Source: Micromonospora sp. C31 (GTDB taxonomy: Bacteria; Actinomycetota; Actinomycetes; Mycobacteriales; Micromonosporaceae). Taken from it: 64,000 nt of DNA. Made by a program: the position numbers and the translations under genes. The stretch lies in the NCBI RefSeq assembly GCF_018070575.1, contig NZ_JAGPXN010000007.1, positions 124,001-188,000 on the forward strand. The letters are read 5' to 3'. This document shows positions 53,112 through 61,097 of the stretch, piece by piece; the first letter of the stretch is position 1; every line of letters begins with the position of its first letter. Below the pieces are notes generated by a model that had not been told where the DNA came from, did no database searches, and was given only the letters and a program-made list of their open reading frames with translations.

Positions 53112-54007
53112 GCCGCCACCCCCGACGTGACCGCGGTGCTCGGCTCGGAGGGCCGGCGCAGGTACGCCAGCACCAGGTCCTCCAGCGCGACCGGCCGGGC
53201 CTGCCACCCGGGCGCGGCCGGGAGCGCGCCGTCGCGTACCAGCAGGGTCGTGTGCCGGTCGCTGTGGACGGCCGCCACGACGGCGCCGGCCCGGTCGGGG
53301 TCGGTGGCCGTGCGCGGGCCGACGAGCAGCCGGTGCTCGGCGAGGAGGGTGTCGATGTCACCGGTGAGCGTGACCCGGCCGCGGTTGAGCACGACCAGGT
53401 GGTCGCAGACGCGCTCCAGCTCGTGCACGACGTGGGAGGAGAACAGGACGGTCACCCCGCCCTCGGCCACCGCGCCCATGAGGACCTGGAGGAACTCGTG
53501 CCGGGCCAGCGGGTCGAGGCTGGCCACCGGCTCGTCGAGGACGAGCAGGTCCGGCCGCTTCGCCAGGGCCAGAGCCAACGCGACCTGGGCCTGCTGCCCG
53601 CCGGAGAGCGTACCGGCCCTGCGGTCGAGCGGGATGCCCAGCTTCGCCAGCCGGCGCTCGGCCAGCCCCTGGTCGAACCGCAGGTTGCAGGCCCGACCGA
53701 AGCGGAGCATCTCGGCGACGGTGAAGCGCTTGTACAGCGGGTGGTCCTGGGCCAGGAACCCGACCCGGGACAGAGTTTGCGGGGTGCTGGCGGTGACGTC
53801 GTGGCCGAGGACCTCCACCGTGCCGGTGCTCGGTGCCAGCAACCCGACGACCATGCGCAGCAGCGTGGTCTTGCCCGCGCCGTTCGGCCCGACCAGGGCG
53901 ATCACGCCGCCCGCCGGCAGGGCCAGGGTGCAGTCGCGCAGCGCCCAGCCCTTCCGGTACCGCTTGCCCAGCCCGTCGGTGCGCAGCGCGAACTCGGTCG
54001 CTGTCAC
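53108..54007 (-). CDS. ABC transporter ATP-binding protein of a YtrA-type operon
   Basis: A 299-residue ATPase. Walker A is GPNGAGKTT, the Q-loop FLAQDHPLY, signature LSGGQQAQVALAL, Walker B LLVLDEPVASLDPL, H-loop FSSHVVHELERV. The C-terminal 70 residues (after GDIDTLLAEHRLLVG) form the accessory domain typical of drug-type exporters. The GTG start overlaps the stop of the GntR-type regulator. The membrane protein gene follows with another overlap, so all three genes are translated as a coupled unit. Confidence 0.88.
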   Translation of the reverse strand: MTATEFALRTDGLGKRYRKGWALRDCTLALPAGGVIALVGPNGAGKTTLLRMVVGLLAPSTGTVEVLGHDVTASTPQTLSRVGFLAQDHPLYKRFTVAEMLRFGRACNLRFDQGLAERRLAKLGIPLDRRAGTLSGGQQAQVALALALAKRPDLLVLDEPVASLDPLARHEFLQVLMGAVAEGGVTVLFSSHVVHELERVCDHLVVLNRGRVTLTGDIDTLLAEHRLLVGPRTATDPDRAGAVVAAVHSDRHTTLLVRDGALPAAPGWQARPVALEDLVLAYLRRPSEPSTAVTSGVAA

Positions 54008-54399
54008 GCCACTTCCTCATTCCTCGTCTGCTGGTGGACGGAGGTGAAGAGCGCGTCCACCGCCTGCTCGTCGAGGCCGGCCGCGTAGGCGCGGCGCAGC
54101 CAGGTCGTCAGGCCGCGGCGCAGCGACGTGTACGTCGACGGCGACATCGCGGCCGACTGCTGTTCGTTGACGAACGTGCCCTGGCCGGGCCGGCCGGTGA
54201 CCAGGTTCTCCTGCTCCATCTGCCGGTACGCCTTGGCGACGGTGTTCGGATTGATCGCCAGGTCCTCGACCACCTCGCGGATGAGCGGGAGGCGGTCACC
54301 GGGTTGGAGAAAGCCCAACAGCACCGCCTGGCGGACCTGCTGGACGAGTTGCAGGTACGGCGGCACGCCGGAGTGGGTGTCGAGCCGGAAGACGAACAC
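54004..54399 (-). CDS. GntR-family regulator, YtrA type
   Basis: A 131-residue repressor. The winged helix-turn-helix is GVPPYLQLVQQVRQAVLLGFLQPGDRLPLIREVVEDLAINPNTVAKAYRQME in outline (key part NPNTVAKAYRQMEQE), with the short C-terminal tail characteristic of the YtrA subfamily rather than the long ligand domain of FadR types. GTG 54399 is preceded by AAGGAG. A promoter with the dyad-like TACTATGGTACTA lies just upstream. It should repress its own ABC operon, as known YtrA proteins do in response to cell-wall-active compounds. Confidence 0.85.
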   Translation of the reverse strand: MFVFRLDTHSGVPPYLQLVQQVRQAVLLGFLQPGDRLPLIREVVEDLAINPNTVAKAYRQMEQENLVTGRPGQGTFVNEQQSAAMSPSTYTSLRRGLTTWLRRAYAAGLDEQAVDALFTSVHQQTRNEEVA

Positions 54400-54424
54400 G
54401 GTAGCTCCTTGCTGCTTTCCTAGT

Positions 54425-54454
54425 ACCATAGTAAAGGAGCGGGCTGGCGGTCAA
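54425..54454 (-). promoter_or_regulatory. Promoter and candidate operator of the YtrA-type operon
   Basis: On the minus strand TTGACC (54454-54449) is followed by TACTATGGTACTA (54433-54421). Either TATGGT with an 18-base spacer or TACTAT with a 15-base spacer serves as -10. TACTA occurs twice in direct order, a plausible site for the encoded GntR-type regulator. Start of transcription would lie about 20 bases before the GTG. Confidence 0.6.
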
Positions 54455-54505
54455 GAGAGCCGACGCGCCCGCACGACCGCGGCGCCGGATCCGGGCGTAC
54501 GCCTG

Positions 54506-54527
54506 CCCCGACCGCCGGCGGTCGGGG
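54506..54527. repeat. Perfect 22-base palindrome
   Basis: Eleven-base arms, CCCCGACCGCC and its exact complement, abut without a spacer. It is not downstream of a plus-strand gene, so a terminator role is not obvious. Confidence 0.4.
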
Positions 54528-54987
54528 CGCGGCGGCGACAGTGACAACGGTCCGGCGAGGTACGCGATGAGGCGGCTGACCGCGTGGACCGCGGCTGGGG
54601 CACGGACCGGTATGGCCGGCCCCGGTGACGTGACGGGACGAACCTGCGTAGCGGACGATGTCGGTCTGGCCCAGGCCGGTTTCGCTGGCGGTCGGGTGTT
54701 GCCGTCAGGGGTCGGAGGTGCGGCTTTGGGCGAGGGTGCCGTCGGCCTTGACGACGGAGCCGAGACCGTCGAGGACGTGGGCATCGTCGGTGTGCTGCCG
54801 ACCCGCAGGCCCGGTGGGGTGCCGAGGCTGTCGCGTTCGACGTGGTGCGGATGTGTCCCCTGTGGCCCGTCCAGGGCATCCTTAGACGACGGTTAAGACG
54901 CGCTTAGGTCCGGCTGTCGTCCCCACGTCACGCCGTGGCCGTGGTTACGCTGCTGACCGTCACCGCCCGACACACAGGGAGTTCACC

Positions 54988-56688
54988 TTGGCTCGGCACG
55001 GACTGCACCGCCTCACCCGGCACCCCGGCCCGCGACGCAAGGCCGTCGTCCTCGGCGTGGCCGGCGCCACGGTGGTGGCCGGCATCGTGGCCACCACGAT
55101 GCCGCTGCTGGCCGCCGACGACCTGTCGATCCGGGCGACCGCCGACACCACGGCGACGATGGTGCCGCAGGACGGCGACAACGGGGCGAAGACGACGCTG
55201 GCGACCTGCGCGACCCGCTGCGACGGCAACCCCCGGGGCGGCCGGGAGGCCGTCGTCCAGTTCGCCGTGACCACCCTGCCGGCGACGGCGGTCAACGTGC
55301 GGGCCACGCTGCGGGTGCACGCGTGGCAGGAGTTCCCGGCGACGGTGACCGCGCACTCCAGCGTGGTGGACGCCCGCGCGGCCCGGCCGACGCCGGCGCT
55401 GCCGGGAGCGGTGCTGGACACCGTCTCCGGCGTGGCGAAGGGCTTCAACGAGTGGGACGTCTCGGCCCTGGTGAAGGGCAACGGCACCTGGACGGTCTCG
55501 CTGGCGCAGACGGGCCTGGAGACCAGGATCTACTGGGCGTCCACGGAGAACCGCAACCCCGACCTGCGCCCCCGCCTGGAGATCCGCTACGACGTCGGCA
55601 CCCGGCCCACCCCGGTGGTGACCAGCGCCGCGCCGTCGCCGAGCCGGACGGTCGCGCCGAGCCCCGCGCCGCGGCCCACGCCCAGCGCCAGCCCCACCCG
55701 CGCCAGCCCGAGACCGTCGCCGAGCCCGTCGGGCGGGACGGACCGGTGCGGCGAGGTGTCGAGCAGGCTGGTGCCCTCCTGCGGCGCCTGGTGGGGGATG
55801 TACTCCCCGTCCAGCGCCGGTGACGGCTGGGACCACGGCGCGGCGGTCGCCGAGGTGGAGGCGCAGGTCGGGCGGAAGTTCGACATCGTGCACCGCTACC
55901 ACGACTTCTCCAACGCCGGCAGCAACGGCGCCTTCCCGGACTCCTACCAGCGGCAGCAGATGCGCGAGGGACGGCTCATGTTCTTCGCCTGGGAGTCGCG
56001 GATCTTCTCCTCCGGCACGGTGCTGACCTGGCAGGACGTCTACAGCGGGCGGCACGACGCCACCATCGACGCGGTCGCCGGCCGGATCCGCGACACCGGC
56101 GTACCGGTGTTCATGGGCTTCGACCACGAGCCGGAGGACGAGCCGGCCAAGGGCGGCGACGCCGACTTCGTCCGCGCCTGGCGGCACGTGCACGACCGGT
56201 TCGCCAAGGCGGGCGCCGACAACGCGGTGTGGGTGTGGACGATGATGGGCTGGTCGGGGCACTACGACCGCTACGCCGACCTCTATCCCGGCGACCGGTA
56301 CGTCGACTGGGTCGGCTACGACCCGTACAACTTCCACGTCTGCAACGGCAGCAAGGTCTGGAAGAGCCCGGCCACCACCATCGGCGGCTTCTACCGCTGG
56401 CTGGACGAGCACCGTCTCGGGGTCGGCAAGCCGCGGATGCTCGCGGAGTTCGGCACCAACTTCGACGCGGCCGACCCGGACGCGAAGCGGCGCTGGTTCG
56501 AGGAGTTCCCGGCGGCGCTGAAGGCGCACCCGAAGATCAAGGCGGCGATCTACTTCAACTCCCCGGGGATGACCCGCAAGTCCAGCACCTGCGACATGAC
56601 CATGAACCACGACGCGTCGTCGGTGGCGGGCTTCGCCCGCGCCGGGCGCGACAGCTATCTGCGGCAGCCCACCGGGGGCGCCCGCTGA
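54988..56688 (+). CDS. Secreted GH26-like glycoside hydrolase with N-terminal accessory domain
   Basis: A 566-residue exported protein. A twin-basic N-terminus precedes one hydrophobic helix (AVVLGVAGATVVAGIVATTM). Residues about 45-205 form a beta-sandwich of the DNRLRE/CBM96 kind (TLATCATRCDGN, REAVVQFAV, VRATLRVHAW, VDARAARPTP, RLEIRYDVG). A P/S/T linker follows (about 207-250), then a TIM-barrel domain with VPVFMGFDHEPEDEPAKGG, where E381 is the likely acid/base, and RMLAEFGTNFDAAD, where E487 is the likely nucleophile; this two-glutamate pattern fits GH26 and related clan GH-A enzymes. Start is TTG 54988 with AGGGAG upstream. Substrate unknown; its place before polysaccharide genes suggests trimming of the exported polymer. 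Confidence 0.75.
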   Translation: MARHGLHRLTRHPGPRRKAVVLGVAGATVVAGIVATTMPLLAADDLSIRATADTTATMVPQDGDNGAKTTLATCATRCDGNPRGGREAVVQFAVTTLPATAVNVRATLRVHAWQEFPATVTAHSSVVDARAARPTPALPGAVLDTVSGVAKGFNEWDVSALVKGNGTWTVSLAQTGLETRIYWASTENRNPDLRPRLEIRYDVGTRPTPVVTSAAPSPSRTVAPSPAPRPTPSASPTRASPRPSPSPSGGTDRCGEVSSRLVPSCGAWWGMYSPSSAGDGWDHGAAVAEVEAQVGRKFDIVHRYHDFSNAGSNGAFPDSYQRQQMREGRLMFFAWESRIFSSGTVLTWQDVYSGRHDATIDAVAGRIRDTGVPVFMGFDHEPEDEPAKGGDADFVRAWRHVHDRFAKAGADNAVWVWTMMGWSGHYDRYADLYPGDRYVDWVGYDPYNFHVCNGSKVWKSPATTIGGFYRWLDEHRLGVGKPRMLAEFGTNFDAADPDAKRRWFEEFPAALKAHPKIKAAIYFNSPGMTRKSSTCDMTMNHDASSVAGFARAGRDSYLRQPTGGAR

Positions 56689-56815
56689 CACACGACGTTC
56701 ACAATCTGACGCACCGTGAGCGCTGAGTCGGACATCCGACTTGCTGTGTGCGGTGTCATGTTGCCGATGCACTGACCGCCCAATCGGCGGATATCGCCGG
56801 CCGCGGTCGACCAGG

Positions 56816-56856
56816 CACGCTACGCGGGTTCTCTCCCGACATGGAGGCGTAGCGTG
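56816..56856 (+). promoter_or_regulatory. Hairpin covering the start codon of the beta-propeller gene
   Basis: CACGCTACGC (56816-56825) and GCGTAGCGTG (56847-56856) are perfect 10-base arms around a 21-base loop. The right arm contains the GTG start (56854), and the GGAGG ribosome binding site (56843-56847) lies at the stem base, so folding would hide the start. Alternatively TACGCG (56821-56826) is part of the promoter. Confidence 0.4.
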
Positions 56857-58836
56857 CCCGACATCCCGCTCTCTCGGCGATCCGCCGGACTCCGCACCCG
56901 GGCGGGGGTGGTCGCGCTCGTGACCGCCGCCGCCGTGCTGGCCGTCCCCACCGGGACCTCCGCCGCCCTGGTGCCGGCTCCCGAACCGGCGACCCTGGTC
57001 TCGGCCAACCCGGCCGACACCACACCGCACGCCAGGGACGGCGAGACCCGCGCCTTCGCGCAGGTCGGCTCCACGGTGTTCGTCGGCGGCAGCTTCACCC
57101 AGATCCGGCAGACCGCCAGCGCGGCGTGGACCACCCAGCGTTACCTCTTCGCGTACGACCGGGCCACCGGCACCATCTCCACCAGCTTCCTGCCGGTGCT
57201 GGACGGCGCCGTCAACACCCTCGTCGCCGGGCCCGGCGGCACGCTGATCGTCGGCGGCACCTTCAAGAACGTCAACGGCGTCTCCCGCAAGAACCTGGTG
57301 GCGCTAGATCCCGCCACCGGCGAGACCGTCGACAGCTGGGTCGGCCGCTCCGACGGCGGCACGGTGCGCGACCTGGCGCTGCACGGCAACTGGCTCTACG
57401 TGGCCGGTGCGTTCAACTGGCTCAACGGCACCGCGCACGCCGGCCTCGGCCGGCTCGACGCCACGACCGGCGCGATCGATCCGACCTTCACCGTCGACGC
57501 GACGGTCGGGCGCCACGGCACCACGTCGTACGTGTGGACGATCGACGTCTCCCCGGACGGCGGCACCCTGGCCGTCGGCGGCAACTTCACCCTCGTCAAC
57601 GACCTGCCGCGCAACCAGATGGCGCTGGTCGACCTCTCGGGCACGCCGACGGTGCTGGACTGGAGCACGGAGAAGTTCGTGCCGCCGTGCGCGTCGCCGG
57701 CGACCTTCGTGCACTACGTGCAGGACGTCAAGTTCGGCGGCGACGGCAGCTGGTTCGTCGTCGGCACCAACGGCGGCTCGGGCTGGCCAACCGCGTACTG
57801 CGACGCGCTGGTGCGCTTCGAGACCGCGGCCCGGGGCACCGGACAGCTCGGCACCTGGGTCGACTACACCGGCAACGACACCATCACCTCCGTCGAGGTC
57901 GCCGACAACGTCATCTACCTCGGCGGGCACTTCCGCTGGCTGAACAACCCCAACGCCAGCGACCGCGCCGGCAACGGTGCGATCGACCGGCTCGGCATCG
58001 CCGCCGTCACCCCCGCCACCGGCATGCCGGTCAACTGGAACCCCCGCCGCAGCGGCAGCGCGTCGATGCCGGCCGGCACCAGCAACTGGGGCTCGTCGGT
58101 GCCGGTGCTCTGGCGCGGCAGCGACGGCCTCTACTTCGGTCACAACTCCGACGGCATGGGCAACGAGTACCACGGCCGGCTCGGCATGTTCCCGCTGACC
58201 GGCGGGCGCACCATCACCCCGAAGAACGCGCCGACCGCCACCGAAGGCAACCTCTACGTCGGCACCGGCGCGGGCGAGTTGGCCAAGGTGCCGTTCGACG
58301 GCGCCAGCCTGGGCACCCCGACCCCGGTCAGCCAGCCCAACTACACGGCGGCCGGCGCGACCTGGCGGGTGGACGACCGGATCTACTGGTCGCACGCCGT
58401 CGCCGGCACCCTCACCGGCAGCCGGATCGACATCTCGTTGTTCAACGGCGGCGCGATCGGCGCGCCGTGGGAGGCGTCCGGCTACAACGACTGGTTCAAC
58501 CCGGCCCTGATGACCGGCGCCTTCTATCTCGACGGTCGCCTCTACTACACCCGCACGGGTGCCGGCGGCCTCTACTACCGCTACTTCGAGATCGACGGCA
58601 ACTACCTCGGTGCCACCGAGTTCGCGCTGCCCACCACCGGGGTGACCTGGTCGACCGTGCGGGGCATGGCCTGGGTCGCCGGCCGGATCGTGTACGGTGC
58701 CATCGACGGAACGCTGCGCAGCGTGCCGTTCGACCCGACGGCCGCCCCGGCGGTCGACGGAACGACGGCGACGGTGGTCCCGGCGACCGCCGGTGTGACG
58801 TGGTCGACGCCGTCGACCTTCTTCTCCGTGCAGTGA
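56854..58836 (+). CDS. Secreted beta-propeller protein with delta-60-type repeats
   Basis: A 660-residue exported protein: signal peptide (GVVALVTAAAVLAVPTGTSA), then repeats with the pattern V-x-V-G-G-x-F-T and L-x-x-L-D/A-x-x-T-G: VFVGGSFTQIR, IVGGTFKNVNG, YVAGAFNWLNG, AVGGNFTLVND, YLGGHFRWLNN. These match DUF5122/delta-60 beta-propeller repeats, five to seven blades. The C-terminal third has Y/W-rich blades (YWSHAVAGTLTG, YYTRTGAGGLYYR). Such proteins bind carbohydrate or protein at the cell surface; no catalytic motif is evident. GGAGG precedes the GTG. It is followed by a strong terminator, then the polysaccharide assembly genes. Confidence 0.75.
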   Translation: MPDIPLSRRSAGLRTRAGVVALVTAAAVLAVPTGTSAALVPAPEPATLVSANPADTTPHARDGETRAFAQVGSTVFVGGSFTQIRQTASAAWTTQRYLFAYDRATGTISTSFLPVLDGAVNTLVAGPGGTLIVGGTFKNVNGVSRKNLVALDPATGETVDSWVGRSDGGTVRDLALHGNWLYVAGAFNWLNGTAHAGLGRLDATTGAIDPTFTVDATVGRHGTTSYVWTIDVSPDGGTLAVGGNFTLVNDLPRNQMALVDLSGTPTVLDWSTEKFVPPCASPATFVHYVQDVKFGGDGSWFVVGTNGGSGWPTAYCDALVRFETAARGTGQLGTWVDYTGNDTITSVEVADNVIYLGGHFRWLNNPNASDRAGNGAIDRLGIAAVTPATGMPVNWNPRRSGSASMPAGTSNWGSSVPVLWRGSDGLYFGHNSDGMGNEYHGRLGMFPLTGGRTITPKNAPTATEGNLYVGTGAGELAKVPFDGASLGTPTPVSQPNYTAAGATWRVDDRIYWSHAVAGTLTGSRIDISLFNGGAIGAPWEASGYNDWFNPALMTGAFYLDGRLYYTRTGAGGLYYRYFEIDGNYLGATEFALPTTGVTWSTVRGMAWVAGRIVYGAIDGTLRSVPFDPTAAPAVDGTTATVVPATAGVTWSTPSTFFSVQ

Positions 58837-58879
58837 CGGTCGACTGTTCGTAACGGAACATCGGTAGATTGTTCACGTT

Positions 58880-58910
58880 GGGCCGGCGACGGATCAGCCG
58901 TCGCCGGCCC
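58880..58910 (+). terminator. Hairpin between the beta-propeller gene and the assembly genes
   Basis: Perfect 13-base stem (58880-58892 with 58898-58910; left arm GGGCCGGCGACGG), 5-base loop, no T-run, 44 bases after the propeller stop and 21 bases before the next start. A -10-like TAGATT (58865-58870) stands just before it, so the hairpin may lie in the leader of the next gene. Confidence 0.65.
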
Positions 58911-58930
58911 GCACGACGTGGGGAGGGTCG

Positions 58931-59482
58931 TTGGTCGGCGCCGGTGGCAACCGCAGAGGGCTCGCGGTGCGGGTCGTCTTCGCGGTCAAGCGCGGCTGGT
59001 ACACGCTGCGCTATCCCCGGCTGACGCTGGGTCGGGGCGTGGAGATCCGCGGCCGGATCCGGTTGCGCCGGGGCGTACGGGTGAGCATCGGTGACCGCAC
59101 GCGGATCAACAAGCTGGTCCGCTTCGCCGGTCCCGGCGAGGTGCGGGTCGGCGCCGACTGCCTGTTGAACGCCACCTGGATCGGCACCTGGACGTCGGTC
59201 ACGATCGGCGACCGGTGCCTGCTCTCGGACTGCGAGCTGCTGGACAACGACTTCCACAACCTGCCTCCCGAGCAGCGGCACGACCCGCCCGTCGCGGCCA
59301 CCCGCGCCCCGATCACGATCGAGGACAACGTGTGGGTCGGGGCGCACGCCCTGGTGATGAAGGGCGTGCGGATCGGCCGGGACAGTGTCGTGGGTGCCGC
59401 CACGGTGGTCCGTACGGACGTGCCGCCGCGGGTCGTGGTCGCCGGAAATCCACAACAGACGGTGAAGAAGTTCCATGACTGA
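58931..59482 (+). CDS. Hexapeptide-repeat acyltransferase (WcaF/WbbJ-like)
   Basis: A 183-residue enzyme of the left-handed beta-helix (LbH) fold, which transfers acetyl groups to sugars. Repeats are seen: GVEIRGRIRLRRGVRVSIGDRTRI, VGADCLLNATWIGTWTSVTIGD, APITIEDNVWVGAHALVMKGVRIGRDSVVGAATVV (in pieces). The catalytic histidine is in LLDNDFHNLPP, and the end PPRVVVAGNPQQTVKKF is typical. Start TTG 58931 has GGGGAGG close upstream; GTG 58967 with AGAGGG is equally possible. It overlaps the next gene by 8 bases. Probably acetylates the repeat unit of the locus polysaccharide. Confidence 0.82.
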   Translation: MVGAGGNRRGLAVRVVFAVKRGWYTLRYPRLTLGRGVEIRGRIRLRRGVRVSIGDRTRINKLVRFAGPGEVRVGADCLLNATWIGTWTSVTIGDRCLLSDCELLDNDFHNLPPEQRHDPPVAATRAPITIEDNVWVGAHALVMKGVRIGRDSVVGAATVVRTDVPPRVVVAGNPQQTVKKFHD

Positions 59483-61094
59483 CGCTTCCCCCGCTTCCTG
59501 GCCCACGGACGTCCCCGCCGGTGGCGGCACACCGGGCCGTACGGTCACGCTGACCGACCTGCTCCGTGTTCCGCTGCACCGCGTCCGCCTCGTCGGGGCC
59601 GTCGCCGCCGTCGGCCTGCTCGCCGCGATCGGCTACGTGGTGCTCGTCCCCGCCGCCGTCACCGCCAGCGCGGTCGTGGCGGTCCGCCCCGTCGTCACCG
59701 ACGCGTTCACGCCCAGCGGCGCCGCCGCCGACCGGGCGGTGAACATGAACGTGGAGAGCGGCATCGCCACGGGCACCGACGTGGTGCAGCGGCTGGCCGA
59801 CGCGGGCGGGCTGGACCCGCGCGAGGTGCGCGACGCCCTCGAGGTCGAGGTGCCCACCGGCGGGCAGATCCTGCGCTTCGTCTACCAGGCCCCCAGCGCC
59901 GAGCAGGCCGTCGAGGGCGTCAACCTCGCCGCTGAGGCCTACCTCGACGTGCGCCGGACGATGTACGAGAAGCAGCGCGAGGAGATGCTGCGCTCGTACG
60001 ACGAGAGCATCGCCAAGGTCGCCGCCCAGCAGGCCGCCCTCCAGAAGCGGGTCAACAGCGTCCGGCAGGGCGCCGTCGACGCCGCGGTGACCGAGCTCAC
60101 CGGGATCAACAACCAGCTCACCCAGCTCAACGCCGCGCGAACCGAGATCGCCGCCGTCGACGTCAACCCCGGCTGGGTCACCCAGACCGCCGAGCGGGCC
60201 CTGGCCTCCTCCGCCGGCAACCGCCCGCTCTACCTGCTCGCCGGCCTGCTCGGCGGGACGCTGCTCGGCGTGGTGCTGGCGTACGCCTGGGAGTCGATGG
60301 ACCGGCGGATCCGGTCGGTCGACGACGGCCGGGACGCCACCGGGCTGCCGCTGCTCGGCACGGTGCGCAGCCGCCGGTGGCGCGGCGGCCGGGAGGCGGT
60401 CGACGCCGACATCCGGTACGTGGCGATGGCCATCGCCGAGCGGGTGCGCCAACCCGCCCGGGTGTCGTTGCTGACCGCCCGGGAGGAGGACCCCACGGCA
60501 ATCACCGCCGGCCTGGCGGTGGCGCTGGCGGCCGTCGGCCGGGAGGTCTTCGTCGCCGACGACAGCGGACGCGCCGAGCGACTGCGCACCACCGTGCTCG
60601 GCGACCGGGAACGGCTGCCCGCCGCGGCGGATCCGTCCCGCCCGCTCGTGCCGAAGCCCCGGCCGGCCGGCTCGACGACGGAGAGCAACAGCGACGGCAA
60701 GACGGAGCCGGCCGCGGCCCGCCGCCCGTCGCCGCACCCGATCGGCGCCCGCCCGTCCACCGACCCGGACGCCACGCTGACCCTGCCCCGGGTCACCTCG
60801 ACGGCGACCGGTGGAAACGGCAAGGTGTCCAGCAACGACCCGGTCTCCGTGGGCGCGGGCAGCGTCCGGTTCGGCACCTGGCGGCAGGGCGCCGACCACA
60901 GCCTGGTGCTGTTCAACGCGCCGCCGGCCGAGTCCGACGAGCGTGGGGTCGCCGTCGCCCGGCAGGGCACCGCGGTCGTGGTGGTCGAACAGGACCGCAC
61001 CCGGCAGGGCGACCTGCGCCGGCTCGTGGAGCGACTGCGGGCGGCCGGGGTCACCCCGCTGGGCTTCGTGTTGACGCGCAGCGGCCGGGGCTGA
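59475..61094 (+). CDS. Wzz-like chain-length protein fused to a degenerate kinase-like domain
   Basis: A 539-residue membrane protein. Two helices flank an external coiled region, as in polysaccharide co-polymerases: helix 1 LVGAVAAVGLLAAIGYVVLV (about 39-58), external part with NLAAEAYLDVRR and a long helix (RSYDESIAKVAAQQAALQKRV), helix 2 PLYLLAGLLGGTLLGVVLAYA (about 255-275). The cytoplasmic part begins SMDRRIRSVDD, as in BY-kinase co-polymerases, and follows the kinase layout (RVSLLTAREEDPTAITAGLAVALAAVG, key V-F-V-A-D-D), but the Walker A G-x-x-x-x-G-K-T is missing and the C-terminal tyrosine cluster is absent. It is therefore probably not a kinase. A long S/T/P insertion (about 390-450) separates two halves. 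Confidence 0.75.
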   Translation: MTDASPASWPTDVPAGGGTPGRTVTLTDLLRVPLHRVRLVGAVAAVGLLAAIGYVVLVPAAVTASAVVAVRPVVTDAFTPSGAAADRAVNMNVESGIATGTDVVQRLADAGGLDPREVRDALEVEVPTGGQILRFVYQAPSAEQAVEGVNLAAEAYLDVRRTMYEKQREEMLRSYDESIAKVAAQQAALQKRVNSVRQGAVDAAVTELTGINNQLTQLNAARTEIAAVDVNPGWVTQTAERALASSAGNRPLYLLAGLLGGTLLGVVLAYAWESMDRRIRSVDDGRDATGLPLLGTVRSRRWRGGREAVDADIRYVAMAIAERVRQPARVSLLTAREEDPTAITAGLAVALAAVGREVFVADDSGRAERLRTTVLGDRERLPAAADPSRPLVPKPRPAGSTTESNSDGKTEPAAARRPSPHPIGARPSTDPDATLTLPRVTSTATGGNGKVSSNDPVSVGAGSVRFGTWRQGADHSLVLFNAPPAESDERGVAVARQGTAVVVVEQDRTRQGDLRRLVERLRAAGVTPLGFVLTRSGRG

Positions 61095-61097
61095 TCC

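Larger units (their letters stand above)
54400..54987. other. 588-base divergent intergenic region
   Basis: No protein gene is convincing. It holds the YtrA-type promoter (54425-54454), a 22-base near-palindrome (54506-54527), a GC-rich stretch with no recognisable motif, three related TTA(A)GACG/TTAGGTCCG words (54890-54915) and a -10-like TACGCT (54946-54951) ahead of the secreted hydrolase. Confidence 0.55.

Noticed and set aside
54567..54896. 109-residue open frame on the plus strand
   Set aside because: No ribosome binding site, no motif, and composition shifting along its length; not supported as a gene.
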